Assembly: GCF_003002025.1 (NCBI RefSeq)
Contig: NZ_PVZB01000001.1
Span: 248,001 to 312,000, forward strand
From: Paraburkholderia sp. BL25I1N1
GTDB lineage: Bacteria; Pseudomonadota; Gammaproteobacteria; Burkholderiales; Burkholderiaceae
Reading direction: 5' to 3'
DNA: 64,000 bases
A program made the translations under genes and the position numbers. Below the pieces are notes generated by a model. It was not told the origin of the DNA and did no database searches. It saw nothing but the letters and a program-made list of their open reading frames with translations. This document shows positions 8,098 through 17,192 of the stretch, piece after piece (position 1 is the stretch's first letter; every line of letters starts with the position of its first letter).

Positions 8098-10739
8098 GTG
8101 CGGGCCGCCTTCTCGAGTTCGGCCAGCATCCGCTCGACGCGATCCGCGAGCTTCTCCGTGCTGACTTTTTCCCGCAGGCGTCCGACAATCAGCGGAAACG
8201 CGAACGGCGTCGGCTTTTTCGGCCGCGTGACGACCACGCGGCTCGCGTTCATGCGTTCGAGCGCAATGCGAATGCGGTGGGCGTCTAGTTCCTGCAGAAG
8301 CACTTCATCGTCGGCCTGATTGAGCAACAGATTGCCGCGATCGTGATTGCGAAAGATTTCGTAGAAGAGACCACTCGACGCCTGCAGTTGCCGCGCGCTT
8401 TTCTGCTGCCCTGGATGCCCCTGAAACACCAGCCCCGACACGCGCGCAATCTCGCGAAAACGCCGCATCGAGAGTTCGGAGGAATTGAGGCTGGCGAGAA
8501 TGTCGTGATCCAGTTCGTTTGGCGAGAGCAATCCGCTTTCGAGTTGCGCTGCCCAATCGAATGGTTGCGCGGACAACAGCTCGAAACCGTAGTCGTTCAT
8601 CGAAATAGAAAACGTACCGGGTTTTTCGCGCGCGACGCGCCATGCCAGCAGCGCGCCCAAACCGATATGCGCCGTGCGCCCGGCAAATGGATAGCAAAAG
8701 AAGTGGTGCCCTTCGCGCGATTTCACCAACTCGACCACCAGCACGCCCGGCTCGGGCAAGGCCGACCACTTCTGCTGCAATTCGAGCAGCGGCCGCACGG
8801 CGCGCATTTCGGGTTCGTCGTAGATGCCGGCTGCGGCGCGTGCGAGCATCGTCAGCGTGGCGTCCGCGAGTTCGGACGAAAGCGGCATACGGCTGCCCGC
8901 CCATTGCGGCATGGCTCCGCGCGACAAGGTCGCGCGCCGCACCCGCGCGGTCATATCCTGTACGCGGATCAATTCGAGTGCACGTCCGCCGAAAGTAAAA
9001 ATATCGCCCGGTTTCAGCCGTGAAATGAACGATTCCTCGATCGCGCCGATCCGGCCGCCGGCAAGATAAGCGACATTCAACGTGCCGTTCGCGACGATGG
9101 TGCCGATATTGTTGCGATGCCTGCGCACCAGATCCTCGCGCGGCACGCGGTACAAGCCGTCGCTTTCGCGCACCACGCGATGATAGTCGGGATACGCGCG
9201 CAACGCCGTGCCGCCGCCTTCGACGAAGCCGAGCGCCCAGTCGAACTCCGCCTGCGTCAGTTGACGGTAGGCATAGGTGCTGCGAATTTCGCCGTACAGT
9301 TCGCGCGCCTCGAAACCGCCGCCGATCGCCACGGTGACGAGATGCTGCACCAGCACGTCGAACGGTTTTTCAGGCGTTTCGCGGCCTTCTATCTGACGCT
9401 TCTCGACGGCTTCGCGCGCGGCGGCGGCCTCGACCAGTTCGAGCGCATGCGTGGGCACGATCGTGACACGCGACGGCCGCCCCGGCGCGTGACCCGAACG
9501 GCCCGCGCGCTGCATCAAACGCGCGACGCCCTTGGGCGAGCCAATCTGAAACACGCGCTCCACGGGCAGAAAGTCGACGCCCAGATCGAGGCTCGATGTG
9601 CACACCACCACTTTCAACAAGCCGCTCTTGAGGCCACGCTCGACCCATTCGCGCACTTCCTGATCGAGCGAGCCGTGATGCAGCGCGATCAGGCCGGCCC
9701 ATTCGGGCCGCGCTTCGAGCAGTGCCTGATACCAGACTTCGCATTGCGAGCGCGTATTGGTAAAGACGAGCGAGGTCTGAGCCTCGCCGATCGCCTCGGC
9801 CACGGCGTCGACCTGGCGCATGCCCACATGACCGCCCCACGGAAACCGCTCAATGGTCTCCGGGATCACCGTATCGACGATCAGTGCTTTCGGCAGCGCG
9901 CCATGCACGCTCACGCGCGGCGTCTTCACGGACGCGAGCAGAACATCGGCGGCGAAAGACAGATTGCCGAGCGTCGCCGACAAACCCCATACCTGTACTT
10001 CAGGACGCCAATGCGCGAGACGCGCGAGCGCGAGTTGCGTCTGCGTGCCGCGCTTGTTGCCGAGCAGCTCATGCCATTCGTCGACGATCACCAGTTGCAC
10101 GTGTGCAAGCACATCGCGCGCATCGGGGCGAGTGAGGATGAGCGAGAGACTTTCCGGCGTTGTGACCAGTGCCGACGGCATGCGCCGGTTCTGCCGCGCG
10201 CGCTCGGCCGACGACGTGTCGCCGGTGCGCAAGCCGACGCTCCACGGCACGGCCAGTTCCGCCGCCGAACTTTGCAACGCGCGGGCGGTGTCCGCGGCGA
10301 GCGCGCGCATCGGTGTGATCCACAGCACTGTGAGCGGCTCCGGGTGCGTGCGGGGCGTACTGCGTTTTCGCGCGCTTGACGTGGCTGCGAAGGCGGCCAG
10401 TGCGCCGAACCAGACGGCCCATGTTTTGCCGGCGCCGGTCGTGGCATGCAGCAAACCGCTCGCGCCGCGGCCGATTTCCTGCCAGACCTCGCGTTGAAAT
10501 TCAAATGGTTGCCAACGGCGCGCCTCGAACCATTCGGCGAGTTTTTCGGAAAACGGGCGCTGCGCAGTGGCTTCGTCGATGGAAAAGGGCAGCGGCTCGA
10601 AGGCTGGTTCGCGCGCGTCGAGCCGCGCCTGCTGCTCACGGCTGCGCGGAATCCGGCGCGGCCGGGGCGCGCGGCGTCGCTCCGGCACAGCGGAAGACGC
10701 GGGGACTGTGGTCTCGTCGGAGTCAGCCGGCTCGGTCAT
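8094..10739 (-). CDS. Ligase-associated DNA damage response DEXH-box helicase (Lhr-type)
   Basis: 881 residues. The helicase core covers roughly 50-420: Walker A TGAGKTW, motif II DEWH (in [15 protein letters not shown]), motif [11 protein letters not shown], and motif [10 protein letters not shown]. It is followed by the winged-helix and DUF4145-like Lhr C-terminal region typical of Lhr-core proteins. It has an Arg/Pro-rich N-terminal extension of about 45 residues. The gene is the first of a two-gene unit with pdeM. In other genomes the unit also carries an ATP-dependent ligase and an exonuclease; neither is next to it here, because the next gene upstream is a divergent nitrilase. It is likely a 3'-5' DNA helicase/translocase in a repair pathway. 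Confidence 0.9.
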   Translation of the reverse strand: MTEPADSDETTVPASSAVPERRRAPRPRRIPRSREQQARLDAREPAFEPLPFSIDEATAQRPFSEKLAEWFEARRWQPFEFQREVWQEIGRGASGLLHATTGAGKTWAVWFGALAAFAATSSARKRSTPRTHPEPLTVLWITPMRALAADTARALQSSAAELAVPWSVGLRTGDTSSAERARQNRRMPSALVTTPESLSLILTRPDARDVLAHVQLVIVDEWHELLGNKRGTQTQLALARLAHWRPEVQVWGLSATLGNLSFAADVLLASVKTPRVSVHGALPKALIVDTVIPETIERFPWGGHVGMRQVDAVAEAIGEAQTSLVFTNTRSQCEVWYQALLEARPEWAGLIALHHGSLDQEVREWVERGLKSGLLKVVVCTSSLDLGVDFLPVERVFQIGSPKGVARLMQRAGRSGHAPGRPSRVTIVPTHALELVEAAAAREAVEKRQIEGRETPEKPFDVLVQHLVTVAIGGGFEARELYGEIRSTYAYRQLTQAEFDWALGFVEGGGTALRAYPDYHRVVRESDGLYRVPREDLVRRHRNNIGTIVANGTLNVAYLAGGRIGAIEESFISRLKPGDIFTFGGRALELIRVQDMTARVRRATLSRGAMPQWAGSRMPLSSELADATLTMLARAAAGIYDEPEMRAVRPLLELQQKWSALPEPGVLVVELVKSREGHHFFCYPFAGRTAHIGLGALLAWRVAREKPGTFSISMNDYGFELLSAQPFDWAAQLESGLLSPNELDHDILASLNSSELSMRRFREIARVSGLVFQGHPGQQKSARQLQASSGLFYEIFRNHDRGNLLLNQADDEVLLQELDAHRIRIALERMNASRVVVTRPKKPTPFAFPLIVGRLREKVSTEKLADRVERMLAELEKAART

Positions 10740-10957
10740 CGAAAACGCTCTTTAGCATCGGATTCGTGTGTCGGCGAACAAATCGAAGGAGGGGATTTCC
10801 TATGTGGACCGCTAAACCGCTCAGGTGGTTCACCTCGAATCTTCGCACTTACATGCGGCGTGCCGCTCATGTTTAAATGCCGGGGCATTGCCTGCCGCGA
10901 TCCAAGGTCGAACGCGGGCAGTCATAACGCAGCAGTCCTTTCATCACGGAGCGCACG

Positions 10958-11833
10958 TTGAATCACACACAGGCATTGCTGCCGCAAACCTCATTGCGAA
11001 TCGCGGCTGCACAGGCGCAACCGGTGTGCGGCGACGTCGGGGCCAACATCGCCAGAACGGTCGAATTGACCGCTCTGGCCGCCGACGCCGGCGCAAAACT
11101 GGTGGTTTTTCCCGAGAAATTCCTGACCGGCTACGAACCCGACATGATCGCCGGCGATCCTGCGAAATACGCTTTCGATGCACACGACGCGCGGCTCGAA
11201 CCGATTCGGGCCATCTGCCGGCAGCGTGAAATCGCGGTCATCGTCGGCGCGGCGACGCGCGGCGAGGGCGGCCTGCATATCTCTTCGCTCGTATTCAGCC
11301 GTACCGGCGCGCAGCTCGATTCGTATCACAAGCAATACCTGTACAGCAGCGAGACAAAGATCTATCGCCCGGGCACGCAAGGCCGCATGCTCGAACTCGA
11401 CGGATGGCGTCTCGCACTCGGCGTGTGCTACGACTCGGGCTTTGCGGAGCATGCGCGGCATGCGGCGGTCAACGGCGCGCACGCGTATCTGGTGAGCGCA
11501 CTCTTCAGCGTGCAGACCGGCTACCATCAGTCGCGCATCTGGTTTCCCGCGCGGGCCTTCGACAATACCGTGTACGCGTTGCTGTCGAATCATGTCGGCA
11601 CCACCGGCGGCTGGGCCACGTGCGGCGCGAGCGCGATCTGGAGCCCGTCTGGCGACGTCATCGTGGAAGCGAGCCGCGAGCGTGAAGAAGTGATTTCCGC
11701 GCTACTCGATCCGGCCGTGCTGGCCGACGTCCGCGAACGCGAGACAGTGCTCGCGGACTTTCGCGCGCGCAGCGAGGCGCCTCATGCGATCCGTTACAAT
11801 GAGGCGCACCACCCATCTGGAGACTCGCTTTGA
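10958..11833 (+). CDS. Carbon-nitrogen hydrolase (nitrilase superfamily)
   Basis: 291 residues from a TTG start at 10958 with GGAG at 10948. The catalytic triad of the superfamily is visible: Glu53 in VVFPEKFLTGY, Lys in DSYHKQYLY, and Cys in LGVCYDSGF, in the right order and spacing. These enzymes hydrolyse amide or nitrile C-N bonds through a Cys thioester. The sequence looks like the amidohydrolase branch (omega-amidase or beta-ureidopropionase-like) rather than a true nitrilase, but the substrate cannot be assigned. The stop codon overlaps the TTG start of the following FKBP gene, so both are probably one transcript ended by the terminator at 12256. Confidence 0.87.
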   Translation: MNHTQALLPQTSLRIAAAQAQPVCGDVGANIARTVELTALAADAGAKLVVFPEKFLTGYEPDMIAGDPAKYAFDAHDARLEPIRAICRQREIAVIVGAATRGEGGLHISSLVFSRTGAQLDSYHKQYLYSSETKIYRPGTQGRMLELDGWRLALGVCYDSGFAEHARHAAVNGAHAYLVSALFSVQTGYHQSRIWFPARAFDNTVYALLSNHVGTTGGWATCGASAIWSPSGDVIVEASREREEVISALLDPAVLADVRERETVLADFRARSEAPHAIRYNEAHHPSGDSL

Positions 11834-12231
11834 AATCTATCGTTGCATTGGTCGCAGCTGCTCTTCTGTCTTCGACGGCAATGGCCGCCGCGCCCACCAC
11901 CGAAAAACTGCCTTCCGGCGTCGTGGTCGAACACCTCACGCAAGGCACAGGAGCCCAACCGGTTGCCGAAGATGTCGTGAAGGTCAACTATCGCGGCACG
12001 CTCGCGAACGGTACTGAGTTCGATAGCTCGGCGAAACACGGTGGCCCGGCCACGTTCCCGCTGAATCGCGTGATTCCGTGCTGGACGCAAGGCGTGCAGA
12101 AGATGAAAGTGGGCGGCAAGGCCAAACTGACCTGCCCGGCAGCGACCGCTTACGGTGATCGCGGCGTCGGCGTGATTCCGCCGAATAGCGATCTGACCTT
12201 CGAGGTCGAACTGGTCGGCATCGTCAAATAA
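11830..12231 (+). CDS. FKBP-type peptidyl-prolyl cis-trans isomerase, exported
   Basis: 133 residues. A TTG start overlaps the preceding stop (TTGA), with GGAG at 11819 as ribosome site. A signal peptide of about 19 residues ends at AMA. The rest is a single minimal FKBP domain: VVKVNYRGTLANGTEFDSS, the PLNRVIPCWTQGVQKMKVGGKAKL core, and AYGDRGVGVIPPNSDLTFEVELV at the end, all hallmark segments. It should act as a proline isomerase/folding helper in the periplasm. Two Cys (WTQ-preceding Cys and LTCPAA) sit in the domain and could form a disulfide. Confidence 0.9.
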   Translation: MKSIVALVAAALLSSTAMAAAPTTEKLPSGVVVEHLTQGTGAQPVAEDVVKVNYRGTLANGTEFDSSAKHGGPATFPLNRVIPCWTQGVQKMKVGGKAKLTCPAATAYGDRGVGVIPPNSDLTFEVELVGIVK

Positions 12232-12255
12232 GCAGCACGACGTGAACTGAGACTG

Positions 12256-12293
12256 AGCCCCGCTCCGAATTTCGCAGCGGGGCTTTTCTTTTT
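12256..12293 (+). terminator. Rho-independent terminator after the FKBP gene
   Basis: AGCCCCGCT (12256-12264) pairs perfectly with AGCGGGGCT (12276-12284) across an 11-base loop and is followed by TTTCTTTTT. It is a strong intrinsic terminator, 25 bases after the stop codon. Confidence 0.92.
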
Positions 12294-12331
12294 CCGGGCA
12301 CTGCGTCTGCCCACTGCCAGGTACTCCCGCA

Positions 12332-12793
12332 ATGAAGCGCGAAAACAATCCCGTACAGGTGGCCAGCATCGGATTTACCGGCAAGACGGCCCAGCAATTT
12401 TTCGATCTGCTGAAAAACGCCGAGGTGCGGACGGTGCTCGACATTCGCCTGAGCAACACGTCGCAACTGGCCGGCTTCGCGAAGAAACAGGATTTGCCTT
12501 TCTTTCTCGACAAGTTGTGCGGCGCCGCTTACCAGGAAATGCCTGAGCTGGCTCCGGAACCCGACTTGTTCAAGCGCTATAAGGCCAACGAACTGACGTG
12601 GGACGAGTTCTCCGCGGCTTACATCGAGTTGATCGCCGGACGCCGGGTGGAAAGCAATCTGGAGGTCGATCTATTTCGCTCGGCGTGCCTGCTTTGCAGT
12701 GAACATTTACCTCACCATTGCCACCGGCGGCTGGCGCTCGAGTACCTGAACTCGCATTGGAATAGCCGCCTGAAAATTACCCACCTGTCGTAA
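12332..12793 (+). CDS. DUF488 family protein
   Basis: 153 residues. It shows the family signature: an N-terminal SIGFTGKT, then VRTVLDIRLSNTSQLAGFAKKQD, and the C-terminal ACLLCSEHLPHHCHRR segment in which Cys and His residues cluster before the RRLALEYL helix. DUF488 proteins are small cytoplasmic proteins of unknown function. The conserved Cys/His cluster suggests a metal site or a thiol-based activity, but nothing is established. It stands alone between the FKBP terminator and a convergent small membrane protein gene. Confidence 0.85.
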   Translation: MKRENNPVQVASIGFTGKTAQQFFDLLKNAEVRTVLDIRLSNTSQLAGFAKKQDLPFFLDKLCGAAYQEMPELAPEPDLFKRYKANELTWDEFSAAYIELIAGRRVESNLEVDLFRSACLLCSEHLPHHCHRRLALEYLNSHWNSRLKITHLS

Positions 12794-12841
12794 CTGCCCG
12801 TTCGATAGCGGCGTCTTTGCGCAACTGGAGAACGCCGGATT

Positions 12842-13072
12842 TCACTCGGACGGCGCGAAAAGCATCGAGATATAAACGATCGTGGAGACGACCGTAATGC
12901 CGACTCCGATGAAAACTTTGGTGCGATTGAATTCAAGTCCGCCGTTAATGGCCACGCAGATGCCCACCACGGACGCCAGGGTGCCGATCGTGGCCAGCAA
13001 GACGTGAAGCTTGCTGCGTATCAGCTTGCGCCGTTCCGGACTGGCGCCTTCTTTCCACTTGTCGAGTTTCAC
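12842..13072 (-). CDS. Small predicted membrane protein
   Basis: 76 residues from a GTG at 13072 preceded by AAAGGA at 8-base spacing; the open frame continues upstream but that part is unlikely coding. A basic N-terminal half (KLDKWKEGASPERRKLIRSK) is followed by two hydrophobic helices (about residues 20-38 and 50-70) ending in APSE. No family is recognised. Convergent to the DUF488 gene. Moderate confidence that it is real, based on ribosome site and a helical hairpin design. Confidence 0.55.
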   Translation of the reverse strand: MKLDKWKEGASPERRKLIRSKLHVLLATIGTLASVVGICVAINGGLEFNRTKVFIGVGITVVSTIVYISMLFAPSE

Positions 13073-13414
13073 GGGGATTGTCCTTTGCGTTAGCGTGTAC
13101 TGAGCCCGAAGGTTTGGACGGGAGAGCGGTGCGGTCCGGCTATGCCCTTTCGCATTACGAATGGTTTCCAATGGCACACAGCATAGCCGAGCCGCCGGAC
13201 AGTGCAAATAATAAAAGCGGAAAGATTGTTGCAAGTCTATTTGGCGGCGCGCGCGCGTAGCGGACTCGGCCCGAAACAGGGCAGCGAGCGGTTTTTTTAA
13301 AGTCCTGGTGCGTTCGGTCGTCTACTATCTACTCACGCGCCGACACGGCATCCCCCTCGCTGCTCAGTCCAGAATCCCCCCGTCGTCATTCGTCGCGCTT
13401 CAGGAGCGCCAGCC
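13073..13414. other. Intergenic stretch, 342 bp
   Basis: Separates the small membrane protein gene (minus) from the DUF6765 gene (plus). It contains a T7 run after GCAGCGAGCGG around 13290-13300 but no convincing stem in front of it. Promoters for both directions are expected here; none could be placed with confidence. Confidence 0.4.
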
Positions 13415-14488
13415 ATGAATATCGACTTTCACTACGGTGTCATCTATATTGCCGCCCGCGTGGCGGGAATGCCGGCCGAGCACGCGATCACCGTGGCGCA
13501 CGCCTGCCAATATGTGGACGATGCGACGACCGCGGGCATATTACGCTTCAAGGGCGGCGAGACGTTCGAACGCTTCGCCACCGCCCACAAGTTGTTCGAT
13601 TACGCCACCACGGAGGACGACAAGAACCGGCTGGTGTGGACGCCCTTTCATTTTCTGCCGGCGGCCGAGGGCTCGACGTTGCACGAGAAGGCCGTGTGCC
13701 GGCCGGATAGCGCGGTCGCGCGTGAGGTGGTGCGGCGCGCCATCCTGCGCCGGGACACCGAAACGGGACTGCATCGCCTGGGCGTGACGCTTCACACGTA
13801 TGTCGATACATGGGCGCATCAGGGGTTCGCCGGGATCGAAAGTCCGTGGAATCGGGTTCATCTGCTGGAAGCTCAGGACTGCACCCGCAAAGGCTGGTTC
13901 GCCAAACTCAGACTCGCTAGCGAGCACCTGCTCGAACACATCGAGGAGGATGTGCTGACCGTCGCGCTGCCGGTCGGTCACGGTGCTGCCTTGCACTATC
14001 CTGACCAGCCGTGGGCGAAATGGCATTACATCGACGGTAGAAACGAGTTCGTCCAGCGACACAATCTGCCGGATTTCGTGCAGGCGGCCGAAATGGCGTG
14101 CCGCGCGATGCGTGCCTATCTGGCGGGTCGGCAAGACTTCGAGAACCTGCCCGGTATGCCGGACGATGTGACAGACGTGCTCACGAACCTGCTCAATACG
14201 AACCGGCTCGAGGACGACAACGATCGCTTGCGGCACATTTGCCGCGTCGTGAAGGCGGGCGGCATTCCGGGTTTGAAAGAGTCGATTCCGGACTATGTGC
14301 CAAAAGGTCCCGGCTCCTGGAAGTACATGGCCACCGGTTTGATGTTCGGCGACGATACCGGCGAGAAGCCCGAGTGGACGAACGCTTTTGAGAAAAGCGA
14401 TTACCGTCTATTTCACGACGCGGTCAAACAGCACCGCTTCGTGACCACGCAGGAGATTCTGCCCACGCACGGATTGCGAATCGCCTGA
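13415..14488 (+). CDS. DUF6765 family protein (possible zinc-dependent hydrolase-like fold)
   Basis: 357 residues, start supported by AGGAG 11 bases upstream. The sequence begins MNIDFHYGVIYIAARVAGM, has AHACQYVDDAT, and a central LHRLGVTLHTYVDTWAHQGFAG. The scattered His/Asp pattern (DFHYG, HACQYVDD, HTYVDTWAHQ) resembles the metal-binding helices of phospholipase C/P1-nuclease-like proteins, which is why I suggest a zinc-dependent hydrolase-like fold. That is inference; the family has no assigned function to my knowledge. No signal peptide is visible. A palindromic GC hairpin lies just after the stop. Confidence 0.75.
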   Translation: MNIDFHYGVIYIAARVAGMPAEHAITVAHACQYVDDATTAGILRFKGGETFERFATAHKLFDYATTEDDKNRLVWTPFHFLPAAEGSTLHEKAVCRPDSAVAREVVRRAILRRDTETGLHRLGVTLHTYVDTWAHQGFAGIESPWNRVHLLEAQDCTRKGWFAKLRLASEHLLEHIEEDVLTVALPVGHGAALHYPDQPWAKWHYIDGRNEFVQRHNLPDFVQAAEMACRAMRAYLAGRQDFENLPGMPDDVTDVLTNLLNTNRLEDDNDRLRHICRVVKAGGIPGLKESIPDYVPKGPGSWKYMATGLMFGDDTGEKPEWTNAFEKSDYRLFHDAVKQHRFVTTQEILPTHGLRIA

Positions 14489-14490
14489 AC

Positions 14491-14506
14491 GGGGCGCGAG
14501 CGCCCC
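14491..14506. terminator. Hairpin between convergent genes
   Basis: GGGGCG-CGAG-CGCCCC, a perfect 6-bp GC stem with a tetraloop, sits between the stops of the DUF6765 gene and the convergent small secreted protein. There is no T run; a bidirectional terminator role is inferred from position. Confidence 0.4.
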
Positions 14507-14515
14507 GAACCCGGG

Positions 14516-14752
14516 TTATTGCAATCTGGCCTGCTGACGTTGCGCAGCCTGTTCTTCCGCATGCTTTTTGGCCATATGCCGGCCGACCAGGCAGCCGCCG
14601 ACCGCGCCGACCACCGCGTGATGTCCGGCATAGTGTCCCGCCACCCCGCCTACAACTGCCCCCTTCATGCAGCCGGCCGCGTTTGCCGTGCCGACCGCAG
14701 CCGAAGTGAGCGCCACCGCCGCGAGGGCGGTTCTGATGTAACCAGCTTTCAT
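14516..14752 (-). CDS. Small secreted glycine-zipper-like protein
   Basis: 78 residues from ATG at 14752 (MKAGYIRTALAAVALTSAAVGTANA signal peptide). The mature part has a Gly/Ala/Val stretch, GAVVGGVAGHYAGHHAVVGAVGGCLVG, with Gly/Ala periodicity typical of glycine-zipper envelope proteins, and a charged tail rich in Gln, Lys and Arg. An in-frame TTG six codons earlier is a possible alternative start; neither has a clear ribosome site. Function unknown; probably periplasmic or membrane-associated. Confidence 0.65.
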   Translation of the reverse strand: MKAGYIRTALAAVALTSAAVGTANAAGCMKGAVVGGVAGHYAGHHAVVGAVGGCLVGRHMAKKHAEEQAAQRQQARLQ

Positions 14753-14808
14753 CTGAAAAGTACCGTGCAATTAAGAGGGGTTCTAACATGGCGCTATACG
14801 GCGTCATT

Positions 14809-15114
14809 TCAATAGCCATTCCAGTGCCGTTCACGCCATTCATGTTCGCGCCAGTGCTCGCGGCGCCATTCGCGTTCGCGCCATTCACGACGTTCGCGCC
14901 ATTCGCGTGCGTGCCAGTCACCGTAGCCGTAGCCGTCGCCGCCGTAAACAACCGGCACCGGAGCCGGGCCCCGCGCGACATAAACGGGCGGCGGCGGTGC
15001 AACCACGCCGACTGGAATACCGACTCCGACCGCCACATCCACGTGTGCCGAGGCTGCCGACGATGCCGCCAGCACTGCCAGACCGAATACCGCGCCGATG
15101 ATCTTCTTGTTCAT
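14809..15114 (-). CDS. Small exported protein with Trp-Arg-Glu-His-rich tail
   Basis: 101 residues. A clear signal peptide (MNKKIIGAVFGLAVLAASSAASA) and a start with good upstream AAGGAGAAGG. The mature part has a short beta-like VDVAVGVGIPVGVV, a Pro-rich PPPPVYV segment, and then about 34 residues dominated by Trp, Arg, Glu and His in an approximate REWRE/REHW repeat. Similar proteins are frequent in Burkholderia genomes and have no known function. The alternating aromatic/charged tail could bind nucleic acid, polysaccharide or metal; that is speculation. Confidence 0.78.
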   Translation of the reverse strand: MNKKIIGAVFGLAVLAASSAASAHVDVAVGVGIPVGVVAPPPPVYVARGPAPVPVVYGGDGYGYGDWHAREWRERREWREREWRREHWREHEWRERHWNGY

Positions 15115-15697
15115 TTGCCTTCTCCTTGCATATCGAAGTGCGGTGCTTCCGATTGCCTCAGGTTCACCCTTGCGGGTTTTCCAGAGCTTTGCGTCGAGTT
15201 ACGGTTTGGAGTGTAGAAGGGCGGTCCGGACACAGGTGAAACAGCGCTGCGAGATTGGTAACGCGGGGTTACGACGCTGCCGGATAGCGCATTGCCTCTC
15301 GGGAAGCCCGCGTCTTATGGCTAAAAAAGTGTTTTTATAAGAGCGGGTGGACGCGCGAACGTACTCAGGCAATAAAAAATGTACTACTGCCCTTTGAATC
15401 TCCTAATGCTTGCCTATAGTAGAAGCGGCTCTTGCCGCGATGCACGGGGGCTGCCTTTCAGTGCGACACAGTGCCGTCGTCGATCGCCGGCCAGGAATTG
15501 GAAAGACAGTAAAAGGGAAGGGAGAGTGGCAAAGAAAAAAGTCAGAAAAGTGTGGCAACGAAGTAAAGAACCCGAAAAGTTCGTACTCCACCGAATGCAT
15601 GATCGACTCAGAGCCGTGTTTTTATAGTCACGCCGATCTGCCTTTCTCGCGTCATTCGTGGCATAGTTTGATCGATTACCACATAAGGAGCAATCAA
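15115..15697. other. Intergenic stretch, 583 bp, upstream of the H-NS-like gene
   Basis: Divergent region between the WRE-tail gene (minus) and the H-NS-like gene (plus). The 15350-15690 part is A/T-richer and purine-rich (AGTAAAAGGGAAGGGAGAGTGGCAAAG...). Open frames exist on both strands, including one in frame with the H-NS gene that starts at 15410, but the strong ribosome site AAGGAG at 15685 argues that this part is a leader. No specific RNA element was recognised. Confidence 0.45.
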
Positions 15698-16537
15698 ATG
15701 CCCACATTAGAGCAAATCCAGGCAAAGCTTAAAAAGCTTCAGGCGCAAGCTGACGTCCTTCTGGCCAGGAAAGCGCAAGTCGCGGTCGACCAGATTCGTG
15801 ATCTGATGCTCAAGCATGGCCTGACTACCGCGGATATCGAAGCCAAGGCAAAAGCCCGGCGCGCCGCGAGAGGCTTGAACGGCGGTGGCAAGGCGAAAGC
15901 CGTGAGCTCCGGTAAGTCACTGGCAAAGTACCGCGACCATAAAACCGGCGCGACCTGGACGGGCCATGGCCGCGCGCCGGGTTGGATTGCCGGCGTGAAA
16001 GATCGCGCGCAGTTCCTGATCGAAGGCGCGAGCGAGCTGAAGTCGGCGGCGAAGAGTGCTGTCACCCAGGCGAAAGGCAGCAAAGGTCAGCCGAAAGGCG
16101 CGCAACCGCCCAAGTACATCAATCCGAAAACAGGCGCGACCTGGAGCGGCCGCGGCCCGGCGCCGGCATGGCTTGCCACCGTCAAGGACCGCACCCGATT
16201 CCTGATCGATAGCGCCTCGGCAACTGTGGCGGATGCGGGTCACAAAGCCGCGAAGAAGGCCGGCAAAGTGAAATCGGCGGCAACTAGCGGCGTAGTGAGC
16301 AAGAAAGCCGCAGCCCGAAAAGTCGTGGCAAAGAAAGCAGGCGCGGCCAAAAAGACGGTTGCAAAGAAAGCCACTGCGGCAACTAAAAAAGTAGCAGCAA
16401 AGAAGGGCGCGGCGAAGAAGAGCGTCGTGGCCAAGGCAGCCAGGAAAGCACCGGTTCGCAAGGCCGCGGCCAAAAGAACCGTCGCTACGAGTGCCGCAGC
16501 TACGCCCGCAGCAGCGCCGGCGTCAGCCGGCGCATGA
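15698..16537 (+). CDS. H-NS family nucleoid protein with two DNA-binding domains and histone H1-like tail
   Basis: 279 residues from ATG 15698 with AAGGAG at 15685. Residues 1-60 form the helical oligomerisation region typical of BpH3/H-NS proteins (MPTLEQIQAKLKKLQAQADVL...). Two copies of the H-NS DNA-binding motif follow, at about 77-108 (KYRDHKTGATWTGHGRAPGW) and 139-170 (KYINPKTGATWSGRGPAPAW), each ending in a VKDRxxFLI helix. From about 183 on, the protein is a Lys/Ala-rich tail (AAKKTVAKKATAATKKVAAKK and similar) like eukaryotic histone H1 or bacterial PhaF/AlgP tails. It should bind AT-rich DNA and bridge or condense it. The doubled domain is unusual; most relatives have one. Confidence 0.88.
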   Translation: MPTLEQIQAKLKKLQAQADVLLARKAQVAVDQIRDLMLKHGLTTADIEAKAKARRAARGLNGGGKAKAVSSGKSLAKYRDHKTGATWTGHGRAPGWIAGVKDRAQFLIEGASELKSAAKSAVTQAKGSKGQPKGAQPPKYINPKTGATWSGRGPAPAWLATVKDRTRFLIDSASATVADAGHKAAKKAGKVKSAATSGVVSKKAAARKVVAKKAGAAKKTVAKKATAATKKVAAKKGAAKKSVVAKAARKAPVRKAAAKRTVATSAAATPAAAPASAGA

Positions 16538-16559
16538 GCGCAACCGAGTCGTAAAGTAG

Positions 16560-17045
16560 ATGACCCGTACGCTTGACTCAACCCAGCAGGAAGACGAGGT
16601 CGTCCTGCTGGACTCCGTTCCTTATCCGGCAGAAGATGCCGCCGAACCCTTTATCGTCGCGAGTGACCGCCGGGTCATTCTCTCTTATCCGATCGCGGAG
16701 TCCGACTTCGAGCGGTTCGGACCATTCGATCCCGACGACGATCCATTTTGCGCAGTGCTATTTCCGGACGCCGTATTTCATCGTCTGGGTCCGCCCGGCG
16801 ACGCCGATCTCGAGATTCACCCGCTCGCCTCGCAGGGTCTCGCCGGCTATTCGGTTCATGAAGTCATGAATTCGTCGCTGGTCACGGAGCTTGCGGCGGT
16901 GGCATCGACAAGTCCCGCGCTGCGCCATTTCGTCATCACGTTTCAGGCCTCCACATTCGAATGCGTGGCGTCGGACTATACAGTGGTCGGTGTCTACGGC
17001 GCGGGCGAAATAGCCAGCCGGGAAGCGTTCTCACTAGTCAGGTAA
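16560..17045 (+). CDS. Hypothetical protein
   Basis: 161 residues, acidic, no signal peptide or membrane helix. It begins with a Thr/Gln/Glu-rich stretch and continues with segments such as SDFERFGPFDPDDDPFC and TFECVASDYTVVG that look like a compact alpha/beta domain. I do not recognise the family. It lies 22 bp after the H-NS-like gene on the same strand and could be co-transcribed. Codon usage looks typical of the neighbourhood, and the amino acid composition is that of a real protein. Confidence 0.65.
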   Translation: MTRTLDSTQQEDEVVLLDSVPYPAEDAAEPFIVASDRRVILSYPIAESDFERFGPFDPDDDPFCAVLFPDAVFHRLGPPGDADLEIHPLASQGLAGYSVHEVMNSSLVTELAAVASTSPALRHFVITFQASTFECVASDYTVVGVYGAGEIASREAFSLVR

Positions 17046-17192
17046 CGGGATGGAGTAGCAAGGTGCGGGCCTGCATTGGGCACGCGCAATGCGTCCTGCG
17101 TTCGTCGTAAAGGCCGGGCCGAGGTCCGGAATGTTCGTCAAACCGCAGGACGCGCACGCGACACGTCCCGCCTATTAGCATCGAGGCCACGC

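Noticed and set aside
15410..15697. N-terminal extension of the H-NS-like protein
   Set aside because: The frame is open but an excellent AAGGAG precedes the ATG at 15698, where typical H-NS family sequence starts.
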